A DNA stretch of 13,199 nucleotides, from contig CAMFLN010000016.1 in assembly GCA_945957305.1 (NCBI GenBank), forward strand, positions 1 to 13,199. The letters run 5' to 3'. This stretch comes from an uncultured Planctomycetaceae bacterium (GTDB lineage Bacteria; Planctomycetota; Planctomycetia; Pirellulales; JACPPG01). Positions 1-8,133 of the stretch are shown one piece after another. Each line of letters starts with the position of its first letter. The first letter of the stretch is position 1. The notes under the pieces are model-generated. The model ran no database searches. It worked only from the letters and a program-made list of their open reading frames with translations, and was not told the DNA's origin. Made by a program: the position numbers and the translations under genes.

Positions 1-1683
1 TTCTATAGCATTCCGCGCGACCAGGCGCGCTATGCCGCGGATCCGGAGGGGGCCTTGCGCGAAGCACGCGTCGTGGCCCCGCCCGGCTCGCGACAACGCG
101 CCTTGTTCGAAAATCGCGTCAACAGCAGCGAGCCGATGGCCACGTTTGCCTTGGCCAATTCCCTGGCCGGATTCCTGGTTCCGTGGCTGACGGTCTCGGT
201 GGGCATCTGTGCCGTGGCCGCTGCTCACCGCGTTACCACTCCGCGCGTCTGGTTGCCGGCGGCCGCCTGCGCAGTCGTCATCATGGGATGCTTGATTTTG
301 ACCAAAAGCCGCGCCGCGTATTTGGCCTGTGCCGCGGCCAGCGGTGCGCTGGGCTTGTGGACCGTTGCCGCGGGAAGCCGACTTTCCGCCCGGTGGATCA
401 TTGTCCCTGTACTTCTCGTGGCGCTCTTGCTGGCGGGGGCGATTGGCATCGGCGCCATCGATCGGGAAGTCGTCAGCGAGGCGGGCAAATCGCTCGGCTA
501 CCGCTGGCAATACTGGCAGGCGACTTGCCGGATGATTCAGGACCATCCCTGGTTCGGCTGCGGCCCGGGAAACTTCCAGGGCTATTACACGCAATACAAA
601 CTGCCCGAGGCCAGCGAGACGGTCGCCGATCCGCATAATTTTATTTTGGAAGTCGCGGCCACTGCCGGAGTTCCCGCCGCATTGGCACTGTTGCTGACCA
701 TAGCAATGATCGCAACGCGCGTTCTCGTGACCTTGCGCGATCGCCGCAGTGCGGTCGACCCCGTCGACGAAGACGTTGTCCAAGCGACAAGTGCTACGCC
801 GCAGATTTACCTGGGCGCCGCCGCAGGTGTACTCTTGGCTCTGGCCCTCAGTCCGCTGGCGATTGTAGGAATCAGTGTCGCGGCCGGTGTCGCGACTCTC
901 TTGATCGGCGGAGTCGTTATTTTCGCTCTCGACGCCTGGGTAGGCCGGGCGCTCCTGCCGATATTGATATTGCTCATCGCGGCGCTTGCGCTGTTTTTGA
1001 ACCTTTTGGCCGGAGGTGGAGTCAACTATGCCGGCGTCATCGGCAGTTGGTGGCTGTTGGCTGGATTGATGCTGGCGAGCACGGATCGCGCACGGCACTT
1101 GCCGCGAGGCGCTGCCATTGGCGCGCTGGCGATTTTTGCCACGCTGGCCGGTTGCTTTTTCCTGACCGTTTACCAGCCGGTGCTAGCCTGCCACGCCGCG
1201 CTCGCTCAGGCAGACGTGGAATCACTGCAGGCGGAAAAACACTTGCGTGACGCGGCCCTCGGCGACCCTCTAAATGCCGAGCCGCTCAGCCGCCTGGCCA
1301 TGCTCGAATGGTTGCATTTGCAACAGCATCCGTCGGAAGCAACGTTTGCGCGTTTTGCCCAATACCTGGACCAGGCACAGCAGCTCGATCCACATGCCGC
1401 CCCCCTGGCCGAGTTGAAGGGGGACATCTGCCTCGACGTTCACCGACGTTCGCAAAGCCCCCACGCTTTGCCCATGGCCGCCGCCGCTTACCAGCGCGCC
1501 GTAGAGCTCGATCCGACGAACAGTCTGGATTGGGCGAAATGGGCTCTCGCGCTGTCGCTGGGTAAACAAACGGCCCAGGCCAAGGCCGCTGCGGACGAAG
1601 CGCTCCGTCTCGACGCTCAAACCCCCCACGCCGATCAAAAGCTACCGGGCACGATGCTCGAACAACTGCGGCCGCTGCGGTAG
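1..1683 (+). CDS. O-antigen ligase/polymerase (Wzy_C)-like membrane protein with C-terminal TPRs, 5'-partial
   Basis: The frame is open from the first base, so the gene starts upstream; the TTG at 55 is internal and not a credible start. About eight to ten hydrophobic segments run from roughly base 130 to 1180. A large loop at about 480-640 holds the Wzy_C/O-antigen ligase signature: an R-x3-W segment, HPWFGCGPGNF (about 544-576), then DPHNF before the next membrane helix. In this family the Arg and His of this loop are used in joining undecaprenyl-linked glycans to an acceptor or polymerising them at the outer face of the inner membrane. After the last helix (about 1180) comes a soluble tail of about 165 residues with TPR-like helices (DPLNAEP, LDPHAAP, LDPTNSLDW). 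The substrate cannot be told from the sequence; exopolysaccharide polymerisation or protein glycosylation are also possible. The stop codon is TAG at 1681. The next gene starts 135 bases later. Confidence 0.85.
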   Translation, partial: FYSIPRDQARYAADPEGALREARVVAPPGSRQRALFENRVNSSEPMATFALANSLAGFLVPWLTVSVGICAVAAAHRVTTPRVWLPAAACAVVIMGCLILTKSRAAYLACAAASGALGLWTVAAGSRLSARWIIVPVLLVALLLAGAIGIGAIDREVVSEAGKSLGYRWQYWQATCRMIQDHPWFGCGPGNFQGYYTQYKLPEASETVADPHNFILEVAATAGVPAALALLLTIAMIATRVLVTLRDRRSAVDPVDEDVVQATSATPQIYLGAAAGVLLALALSPLAIVGISVAAGVATLLIGGVVIFALDAWVGRALLPILILLIAALALFLNLLAGGGVNYAGVIGSWWLLAGLMLASTDRARHLPRGAAIGALAIFATLAGCFFLTVYQPVLACHAALAQADVESLQAEKHLRDAALGDPLNAEPLSRLAMLEWLHLQQHPSEATFARFAQYLDQAQQLDPHAAPLAELKGDICLDVHRRSQSPHALPMAAAAYQRAVELDPTNSLDWAKWALALSLGKQTAQAKAAADEALRLDAQTPHADQKLPGTMLEQLRPLR

Positions 1684-1741
1684 AGGACACTGCACAAGGG
1701 TCGAGAGGCAAGGGAACCAGCGCCAATCGCCCTGATTTGAA

Positions 1742-1757
1742 GCGGCTCTGGGGCCGC
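1742..1757 (+). other. Short GC hairpin after the ligase gene
   Basis: GCGGC (1742-1746) and GCCGC (1753-1757) can pair across a six-base loop, about 60 bases after the ligase stop. It is followed by GTTAAAATT rather than a T-run, so it is not a convincing intrinsic terminator. It could be a weak transcript end or 3' stabiliser. Confidence 0.25.
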
Positions 1758-1780
1758 GTTAAAATTGACACATCAGGTCG

Positions 1781-1818
1781 ATTCTCTTTCAGCTTCTCTT
1801 GCTCTCTTCTTTTTTTCT
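1781..1818 (+). promoter_or_regulatory. Polypyrimidine leader replacing a Shine-Dalgarno
   Basis: The 38 bases immediately before ATG 1819 contain only four purines, and no GGAG/AAGG-like element lies in the usual window. Such U/C-rich leaders can be bound by ribosomal protein S1. This is an observation of composition; a role in translation is inference. Confidence 0.35.
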
Positions 1819-3024
1819 ATGTCGCAAGCTCGTAAATCCACGAAAGTCTGGGGCCTGGCATTCTTCGCGGTGCTCCTGGGCTTGTCGCTGGGCACACTGT
1901 CGGCGCTGCTCGAGGCGGATGCGTTTTCCACTTCCCCGCTCGAAGTCGAATTGAGCGATGCAGGTCGTCTGGAGCGTCCGGACTTGCCAGCTCTCCCCTC
2001 GCCGCACGGTCCGCAGCCGCGGCTGGTCGTCGATTCGCCTCACTTCTATTTCGGTCGCATGGAGCGCAAGGCTACGGGGCGGCACACGTTTGTCTTGAAG
2101 AATGTGGGAGACTTTCCCCTCGTGTTGCGCAAGGGAAAAACCAGTTGTAAATGCACACTGAGCGAATTGAATGACACCGAAGTTCCGCCGGGCGGCTCGA
2201 CCGAAGTCACCTTGGAGTGGACGGCCAAGACCTACGAGAGTCTGTTTCGCCAGGACGCCACGATTTTCACTAACGATCCCCGGCGACAGATCGTGACCCT
2301 GACCATCGAAGGCCTGGTGATCGATTCATTACAAGTGAACCCGCCCGAGGTTGTCTTTTCGAACCTCACGGCCGACGAATCTTCTTCAGCCAAGACGCGC
2401 GTCTTCACGAGCCTGGCGGATGAACTAAAAATCGTGGGGCACACCTGCGACAACAAGGAGACTGCTGACCTGTTTGATGTCAGCAGCGAAGCGTTGCCCA
2501 AGGATGCCATGCCCACCGGCATGCTCAGCGGGGTGGAAGTCACCGTCTCGATCAAACCGGGACTGCCCCCCGGTAGCATCCAGCAAAAAATCTTCCTGCA
2601 AACGAACTTGCCCCAGGAGGTGCCCGATGCCGAGATCAAGATCGGAGGGCGCATCGGCAGCCCCATCCTCGTTGTCGGGCGTGAGTGGGATCAGGATAAG
2701 GGGGTGGTGCGTTTAGGAACCATCGATAGCGCTAAAGGAACCACACGCCAGCTCAAGCTGATGATTCGCGGCCAGCACCGCCAAGAAATCGAACTCGAGG
2801 CGCCGCAGGTCCGCCCTGAACTGCTCAAAGTCACCTTAGGCAAAAGAGAGGAACTAGGAAACGTAATCGCCGTGCCGCTGACCATCGAGATACCACCGGG
2901 CTCGCCTGCGATGAACTATCTCGGCTACACTCCCGAAGGCACCGGCGAAATCATCATCCCGACCACTCAGCCCGAATTGGGCGAGGTGCGCATGAAGGTG
3001 ACGTTTGCCGTTTCCGGCAAGTAA
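1819..3024 (+). CDS. Membrane-anchored DUF1573 domain protein
   Basis: A 401-residue protein if started at ATG 1819. An in-frame TTG at 1765 would add 18 residues but would put polar and Phe-rich sequence before the membrane anchor. The N-terminus is a short basic stretch followed by a hydrophobic segment at residues 10-31 (VWGLAFFAVLL...), an uncleaved anchor or signal peptide. Residues about 65-160 match DUF1573: FYFGRMERKATGRHTFVLKN, then TSCKCT with Cys110 and Cys112, VPPGG, and TNDPRR. In the family this motif is usually SCGCT. The rest (about 165-401) looks like further Ig-like beta domains, with no enzymatic motif seen. DUF1573 is an ASPM/Hydin-type Ig fold of uncertain role, common in extracytoplasmic proteins of Planctomycetota and Bacteroidota. 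No Shine-Dalgarno precedes the ATG; instead there is a long pyrimidine tract. The cytochrome lipoprotein gene follows after 100 bases and is probably co-transcribed. Confidence 0.88.
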   Translation: MSQARKSTKVWGLAFFAVLLGLSLGTLSALLEADAFSTSPLEVELSDAGRLERPDLPALPSPHGPQPRLVVDSPHFYFGRMERKATGRHTFVLKNVGDFPLVLRKGKTSCKCTLSELNDTEVPPGGSTEVTLEWTAKTYESLFRQDATIFTNDPRRQIVTLTIEGLVIDSLQVNPPEVVFSNLTADESSSAKTRVFTSLADELKIVGHTCDNKETADLFDVSSEALPKDAMPTGMLSGVEVTVSIKPGLPPGSIQQKIFLQTNLPQEVPDAEIKIGGRIGSPILVVGREWDQDKGVVRLGTIDSAKGTTRQLKLMIRGQHRQEIELEAPQVRPELLKVTLGKREELGNVIAVPLTIEIPPGSPAMNYLGYTPEGTGEIIIPTTQPELGEVRMKVTFAVSGK

Positions 3025-3124
3025 CCCAGCGTCTGGCGCAGGCGAGGGGTTTGTCCACGCAAGCGCGGCGGCCGTGAACGCCCACCGTTCTCTCCGACCG
3101 CCAGTCACCTCCCGACGGTACACC

Positions 3125-4765
3125 ATGAGCAGTAGAGTTCTTTGGTTGCGGACCGCTTCCGTCTGTATCTTGCTTTTGCTGGCCGGTTGCCCCGCGCCGA
3201 ACGAAACGCAACAGCGATCGAATTCCAAGAAGCCCAACAGCGGTAGCGCGTCGCAGGCGAGCGATGCTACTCCCGCGGTCGAGGCGACAAAGGACCTGGC
3301 CGTCGTCGATCAGGCCGCGGCGCCCCAGAACACGACCACGGGCGCCGCACACGACAAAGGCGCAGAGGGGAAGCCGGTTGATCCCGTCGCGGCCAATGGC
3401 CCCATCTTTGACAAATGGCCGCGGCCAAAATTGGCCATCGTGCTGACTGGTGAGCAGGACGGCTATATCGAGCCGTGCGGATGTCAGGGGCGTGAAAACC
3501 AACTCGGCGGTATTGCGCGCCGCCAATCGTTCTTCGCACAACTGGCCAAGGACGGTTGGCCTACGCTGGCCGTCGACGTCGGCGGACTCGTGAATCGCTT
3601 CGGTCGACAAGAGGAAATCAAGTATCAGATCGCGGCCGATGCCATCACCGCGATGGGCTATCAGGCCGTTGGCTTTGGCCCCAAAGACTTGCGGCTTCCC
3701 GCCGAAGCGCTTGTGGCCGTGACCAGCGGCGACGACCGCCCGTTTGTTTCGGCGAACGTCAATCTGTTCGATCTCACCCAGCCCTTTCGCGTGGTTGAAG
3801 CGGGGGGCAAGAAGATCGGGATCACGTCGGTGCTGGGCGACAAGTACCAGGCCGAGATCAACAACGACCAACTGACCCTTTCTCCAGCCCAGGCCGGTCT
3901 GGAAAAAGTCCTGCCGCAGTTGAAGGCAGCCGGCTGCGATCTGCTGATCTTGCTGGCGCACGCGACGCCGTCGGAATCCGAAGAGCTGGCCCGCCGGTTT
4001 CCCGATTTCAACATTGTCGTTACCGCCGGCGGAGCGGAAGAGCCGCCGCATCTGCTCAAGAGGCTGGACGACGGAAAGACGATCTTCGTCGAGGTAGGGC
4101 ATAAAGGAAAATACGCCATCGTGCTGGGTCTGTACGACGACGCCAAAGAGCCTTGGCGTTACCAGCGTGTGCCACTCGATGCGCGCTTCCCCGACTCGCC
4201 CGAGATGCAAAAGATGATGGTTGCCTACCAGGGTCAGCTCGAGGAATTGGGTTTCTCCGGCCTGGGGCTGCGTCCCAAGACGCACCCGCGGACCGCGGCG
4301 GCGATTCCCGCATCAGGAGAATTTGTCGGCTCGGCCAAATGTGGCGAGTGTCATAAAACCGCTTACGGCATCTGGAGCAAAACGAAACACGCCCAGGCGA
4401 CGCAGTCTTTGGCGACGGCCACGCCGCCGCGACTGTTCGACCCTGAATGCCTGAGCTGCCATGTGACCGGCTGGAGTCCGCAAGAGTTTATGCCGTTTGC
4501 GACAGGCTTCGTCAGCCTGAGCGAGACGCCGCAGTTGGCCGGCAACGGCTGCGAGAATTGCCATGGGCCGGGCGGCGCCCACGTGGCAGCCGAAGCCGGC
4601 AAGGACTTGGTCCTCCGCGATCAAATGCGCCAGGCACAGCGTCTCACCAAAGCCACCGTGGAATTGAACCTGTGCGTCAAGTGCCACGACGGTGACAACG
4701 ACCCCCACTTCGCCGGCCACTTCGACAAGTTCTGGCCCAAGATCGAACACAAAGGCTTGAAGTAG
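3125..4765 (+). CDS. Lipoprotein with degenerate 5'-nucleotidase-like domain fused to a tetraheme cytochrome c domain
   Basis: A 546-residue protein from ATG 3125. This start gives a clear lipoprotein signal: basic N-terminus, hydrophobic core, lipobox LAGC with Cys22, then Pro. Residues about 23-95 are a low-complexity Ser/Ala/Thr/Pro linker. Residues about 100-390 resemble the metallophosphoesterase half of UshA/5'-nucleotidases (AIVLTGEQDGYIEPCGCQ..., GGIARR, VDVGG, LLAHATPSESEELARRFP). However, the metal ligands D-x-H, GD, GNHE and GHxH are mostly replaced, and a Cys118-Gly-Cys120 pair sits after the EP. Residues about 400-546 hold four CxxCH heme sites at 406 (CGECH), 442 (CLSCH), 476 (CENCH) and 517 (CVKCH), with the SAKCGECH...W...KHAQA pattern of cytochrome c554-type domains; extra His residues near the C-terminus may be axial ligands. 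It is probably a periplasmic or outer-membrane electron carrier; the substrate is unknown. It lies downstream of the DUF1573 gene. No Shine-Dalgarno is evident. Confidence 0.87.
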   Translation: MSSRVLWLRTASVCILLLLAGCPAPNETQQRSNSKKPNSGSASQASDATPAVEATKDLAVVDQAAAPQNTTTGAAHDKGAEGKPVDPVAANGPIFDKWPRPKLAIVLTGEQDGYIEPCGCQGRENQLGGIARRQSFFAQLAKDGWPTLAVDVGGLVNRFGRQEEIKYQIAADAITAMGYQAVGFGPKDLRLPAEALVAVTSGDDRPFVSANVNLFDLTQPFRVVEAGGKKIGITSVLGDKYQAEINNDQLTLSPAQAGLEKVLPQLKAAGCDLLILLAHATPSESEELARRFPDFNIVVTAGGAEEPPHLLKRLDDGKTIFVEVGHKGKYAIVLGLYDDAKEPWRYQRVPLDARFPDSPEMQKMMVAYQGQLEELGFSGLGLRPKTHPRTAAAIPASGEFVGSAKCGECHKTAYGIWSKTKHAQATQSLATATPPRLFDPECLSCHVTGWSPQEFMPFATGFVSLSETPQLAGNGCENCHGPGGAHVAAEAGKDLVLRDQMRQAQRLTKATVELNLCVKCHDGDNDPHFAGHFDKFWPKIEHKGLK

Positions 4766-4860
4766 TCTCTTCCGGAAATCGGCCGCTGTTCTCATAAAAA
4801 GGAATCAGCAGGCGTTCCGCAGCAGGTAAGCCCGGTCACACCGATCGGCAAAGAATTCGA

Positions 4861-4949
4861 CCACAGATGACGCAGAGAGCGCAGATCGGAAATCGCCGCT
4901 TCCCAATTCTGAAATGAAAGTCGGTGTGCGCGTTCTGCGTTAGCTGTGG
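4861..4949. repeat. Imperfect inverted repeat in the convergent intergenic gap
   Basis: CCACAGATGACGCAGA (4861-4876) is matched by the reverse complement of 4934-4949 (CCACAGCTAACGCAGA) at 14 of 16 positions. Pairing continues more weakly inwards (GCGCA and others), giving arms of about 29 bases around a 31-base centre. A related unit, TCACAGACATCCACAG on the opposite strand, lies just outside at about 4944-4959. The ACCACAGATnACGCAGA style resembles dispersed intergenic repeats I recall from several GC-rich bacterial genomes. It lies between two converging genes and could form a bidirectional transcript end, but there is no T-run. Confidence 0.5.
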
Positions 4950-4966
4950 ATGTCTGTGATTCGACG

Positions 4967-5719
4967 TCAGCCGCCGCCGATCTCGGCCATGGCCTCGTCG
5001 GGGATGTTGAAGTTGGCCGAGACGTTCTGCACGTCGTCGTGGTCGTCGAGCCGCTCCATCAGCTTCAACACTTTGCGCGCCGCCTCGACGTCGAGGTCGA
5101 CCGTCGTTTTTGGCAAACGCGTGATCTGGCTCGACTCGGGCTCCAGGCCGCGCGCGGCCAGCGCGTCGGTCACGGCCTGAAATGACGACGGATCGCAGGT
5201 GACTTCGTACGTCGCATCGACCTGTTTCACGTCGTCGGCCCCCGCTTCGAGAGCAAGATCCATCAACTCTTCCTCCGCGATCTTGGCGGCGGGAATGATG
5301 AACAAGCCCTTACGGTCGAACATCCACGCGACACAACCCGATTCACCCAGCTTGCCTTCGGCCAATTCAAAGATCTTGCGGACCTCGCTGGCCGTGCGAT
5401 TGCGATTGTCGGTCAAGATTTCGCACAGCACGGCAACGCCGCACGGTCCGTAGCCTTCGTACAGGCACTCGTCGAGGTTCCCGCCGTCCAACTCGCCGGT
5501 ACCGCGTTTGATCGCCCGGGTGATGTTGTCCTTCGGCACGCTCACGGCTTTGGCGGCGTCGATCGCGTAGCGCAAGCGGAGGTTCATGGCGGGATCGCCG
5601 CCCCCCATCTTCGCAGCCACGATGATGGCCTTCGACATCTTGCTCCAGACCTTGCCGCGCTTGGCATCGATCAGCGATTTCTTGTGGGCAATGTTCGCCC
5701 AATGTGAATGACCAGCCAT
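4967..5719 (-). CDS. yebC: YebC/PmpR (TACO1) family protein
   Basis: The 250-residue length is typical of the family. The N-terminus MAGHSHWANIAHKK...DAKRGK is diagnostic, followed by GGGDPAMNLRLR (39-50), IKRGTG (70-75), YEGYGP (87-92) and NRNRTASEVR (105-114), covering all three family domains. Members were first described as DNA-binding regulators (PmpR). The mitochondrial homologue TACO1 acts in translation, and bacterial members have been linked to relief of ribosome stalling at proline-rich sequences. The start ATG 5719 is supported by AGGAG four bases upstream (AGGAGCGACATG). It is the last gene of the minus-strand run, 66 bases after the TPR gene, and is probably co-transcribed with it. 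It ends 201 bases from the converging cytochrome gene. Confidence 0.96.
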   Translation of the reverse strand: MAGHSHWANIAHKKSLIDAKRGKVWSKMSKAIIVAAKMGGGDPAMNLRLRYAIDAAKAVSVPKDNITRAIKRGTGELDGGNLDECLYEGYGPCGVAVLCEILTDNRNRTASEVRKIFELAEGKLGESGCVAWMFDRKGLFIIPAAKIAEEELMDLALEAGADDVKQVDATYEVTCDPSSFQAVTDALAARGLEPESSQITRLPKTTVDLDVEAARKVLKLMERLDDHDDVQNVSANFNIPDEAMAEIGGG

Positions 5720-5785
5720 GTCGCTCCTAGGAATGTTGATCGGGCAGCTGTCGCCGCGCGGCGCTTTGGCGCAGGCGAAATCTGC

Positions 5786-7999
5786 TCACGGGTTAGCCGG
5801 GGGCGTGTCCGCCGCCGGATCAGGTTGCGCTAGTTTCTGCAGGATTTGTGCGGCTTTTTCCGCATCCTTGGCGTGTTCGAAGCGTTCCAAAGCACGCTGC
5901 CACGCCGCGCGCGATTCGGCTGTTTGCCCCGCCTTCTGCAGGGCATCGCCGAGATGTTCGAGGATCACACCGTCGGGCTCTTCGCCGCCGATCGTCACAG
6001 CCTTGCGCAGCTCAGCGACCGCCTCGGCGTAATGCCCCAGCTGATAGTGGGCCCAGCCCAGGCTGTCGCGATAGGCTTCGTTCTCAGGATCCACCTCCAC
6101 GGCCTGCTGGATCATTTGCAAGGCACGTTCCAGATTCTTCTGCTGCTCGACCCACAGGTAGGCCAGGTCGTTCATCGCGCCGACATTTTCTGGATACTCG
6201 TCGAGCACCTGTTCGAGCAGTTCCTCGGCCTCGCCCATGTCGTGCCGCGACGCGCACAGATTCGACAGAACCAGCCGGGCATCGCGCAGCAAGGTCCGCA
6301 ATTCTTCGGACTCGTACTGCCCTTCGTAGCGGCTGAGCAAATCACGATAGGCCTGCTCCGCCTCGCTGTTGCGCTTGGCATGATAAAGCACCCAGGCGAG
6401 CCGCGAGTACATGCGCGGCGGAGCGTCGGGCATGGCGATTGCCGCGCGGACCACGGCCAAGGCTTCGTCGGTCTTGCCCGCCATTTCGAGAGCGCCCGCC
6501 AGGTAGTGGTGAAAGACCGTATTCCCCTCGGGCAGTACATGTTCGTCGATTGCACGCTGAAAGACGGCGGCCGCCTCGGCATACTGTTCGGCCAGGATCA
6601 GCCCCACGCCCCAGGCCTCGTACACGCCCGCTGCATCCTCGCGTTTAACTTTGAGCGCCAGGTTGAAATACTTTTGCGCCGCTGCAAACTGCCGCGCTTC
6701 GAGCGCCACGAGCGCCAGCGCCATGCGATCGCCGTAGTCCAATCCGTCCGGGTCCGACTGGTATTCGCCGTCGGCGATCTCGACCATCCGCGTGACGATT
6801 TCGGGCGTCTTCGCGAGGTCCTTGATTTGCTCGTCGAGCAGCTCCAAGGCGTCACGATCGGCCGCGGCGTCTCCCAGCAGCTTGATCAAATCATGCCACC
6901 GCTCGGCTTGACGGTACAGCTTGATCAGCCCCAAGTAAGCGTCTTCGTTGGATCGAGCCTTCAGCAATTCTTTGTAGACCGCTTCGGCCCGCTCGTTTTG
7001 CTTCGCCTCCATGGCGGCGGCGGCCAGTGCCTGGCGCACGTCGGCGTTCTTTGGTTCCGCGGCGGCGATGGCTTCGAGCCGCTCGACAACTTTGTCTCGC
7101 TGCCCCAGTTCGTCCAAGAGTCGCTGCAGCAGGCGATACGGCGAGGTACCGGCCGTGTTCACGTGCTCGTCCAGATACACCTGCAATTGTTCGAGCGCCA
7201 GCTGCGGATTTTTTTTCGCCGCGTTAACCCGCGCCAAGTGGTAGGAATAGAGCGGCTTGTTGGGACGCAGCGTTTGCAAACGCTCATAGGCGGCCAGCGC
7301 GTCATCCGGACGCTCGGCTGATAGAAACGCTTCGGCGAACAGTTCCAACGTCCGGGCTCCCTCGTTGCCAGTCAGCATCTTCTTCTGGCTGTCATTGAGC
7401 CCAAAGTTCTCCGGTTTTGCGAGAGCCGGCAACACCACGGCAAAGGCTTCCGCCGCTTCGCGCGCATGATCCGTGACAAAGCACAATCGGCCCAGTTCCA
7501 GCGACAGCATGATGTACGCGGCGTTCGGCGGCTGACTGGGCAGCTGCGACCGGGCCTGCTGATAGAGCTTGAGCGCCTGCTGAAAGCGGCCCGCCTCGGC
7601 CAGGTGCAGGCCCAATTGGCGGAGCAACACCGCATCCGAAGGGTCAAGCTCAGCGGCCTTGAGCGCGTAGCGGACCGCTTCATTGGGGCGGTCCAGATTG
7701 AAGGCCAACGGTACGATCTCGCGAATCACCGGCAGGGCATCAGGCTCGCGCCGTAGAGCGCGCTGATACAGGCGCAGCGCCTCGGCCAGGTGATCCTGTT
7801 GCTCTTCGATCCGCCCGGCGCCGAAGAGGCTCAACGCTTCCAGGTGATTCTCCGTCTCCGCAGACCTCGCCTGAACCTCGTCAATGGGCGCCGCAGGGTC
7901 CTCCAGATCATCAGACCACGCGCGTCCCGCAGTCGATGCTAAGCAAGCCGCGACACTCAACAGACACAGTCGGGCGAAGCGAGGCAGGAGACGTGTCAC
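5786..7999 (-). CDS. Large exported TPR-repeat protein
   Basis: A 737-residue protein if started at GTG 7999. A longer version from GTG 8032 (748 residues) lacks a ribosome binding site and puts extra residues before the signal sequence. The N-terminus (MTRLLPRFARLCLLSVAAC...) is a signal peptide. It may be cleaved after Ala27-Trp28-Ser29 or at a lipobox-like VAAC (Cys19), so a lipoprotein is possible. Nearly all the rest is tandem helical pairs with TPR spacing, for example ALRLYQRALRREPDALP, AVRYALKAAELDPSDAVLLRQLG, ALQMIQQAVEVDPENEAYRDSLGWAHYQLGHYAEAV, ending in a short Pro/Ala/Asp tail. I estimate more than ten repeats. No catalytic domain was found; a scaffold or adaptor role in the periplasm is likely, with unknown partners. 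It lies between the endonuclease III-like gene (244 bases upstream) and yebC (66 bases downstream). Confidence 0.9.
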   Translation of the reverse strand: MTRLLPRFARLCLLSVAACLASTAGRAWSDDLEDPAAPIDEVQARSAETENHLEALSLFGAGRIEEQQDHLAEALRLYQRALRREPDALPVIREIVPLAFNLDRPNEAVRYALKAAELDPSDAVLLRQLGLHLAEAGRFQQALKLYQQARSQLPSQPPNAAYIMLSLELGRLCFVTDHAREAAEAFAVVLPALAKPENFGLNDSQKKMLTGNEGARTLELFAEAFLSAERPDDALAAYERLQTLRPNKPLYSYHLARVNAAKKNPQLALEQLQVYLDEHVNTAGTSPYRLLQRLLDELGQRDKVVERLEAIAAAEPKNADVRQALAAAAMEAKQNERAEAVYKELLKARSNEDAYLGLIKLYRQAERWHDLIKLLGDAAADRDALELLDEQIKDLAKTPEIVTRMVEIADGEYQSDPDGLDYGDRMALALVALEARQFAAAQKYFNLALKVKREDAAGVYEAWGVGLILAEQYAEAAAVFQRAIDEHVLPEGNTVFHHYLAGALEMAGKTDEALAVVRAAIAMPDAPPRMYSRLAWVLYHAKRNSEAEQAYRDLLSRYEGQYESEELRTLLRDARLVLSNLCASRHDMGEAEELLEQVLDEYPENVGAMNDLAYLWVEQQKNLERALQMIQQAVEVDPENEAYRDSLGWAHYQLGHYAEAVAELRKAVTIGGEEPDGVILEHLGDALQKAGQTAESRAAWQRALERFEHAKDAEKAAQILQKLAQPDPAADTPPANP

Positions 8000-8008
8000 G
8001 GTCGGAAA

Positions 8009-8013
8009 TCCTT
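8009..8013 (-). promoter_or_regulatory. Shine-Dalgarno deciding the TPR gene start
   Basis: AAGGA on the minus strand lies nine bases before GTG 7999. No such element precedes the alternative GTG at 8032, so the shorter start is preferred. Confidence 0.5.
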
Positions 8014-8133
8014 GGCGAATGGCTACCCGCACAGGGACTGAGCAGCAGGAGAAAGAAGGCTGAAGCCGGGAAGGTCTGTCGGCCGCATCATGCCCGGAAA
8101 CAGGCCACTTGACCTCACCCGGTCGATAGCTTC

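Noticed and set aside
1765..1770. Perfect TTGACA hexamer as a -35 box for the DUF1573 gene
   Set aside because: At spacings of 16-18 the -10 positions read TTTCAG, TTCAGC and TCAGCT, none like TATAAT. A lone hexamer is weak evidence.
2954..4285. A 443-codon minus-strand open frame opposite the cytochrome lipoprotein gene
   Set aside because: The plus-strand gene has a lipobox and four heme motifs in frame; the antisense product has no family features.
4766..4860. Intrinsic terminator after the cytochrome gene
   Set aside because: I found no GC stem followed by a T-run in either direction; the CCTGCTG copies here are direct, not inverted.
5846..7321. A 491-codon plus-strand open frame opposite the TPR gene
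   Set aside because: It is antisense to a well-supported repeat protein and its translation has no recognisable motif; the length is explained by codon bias.
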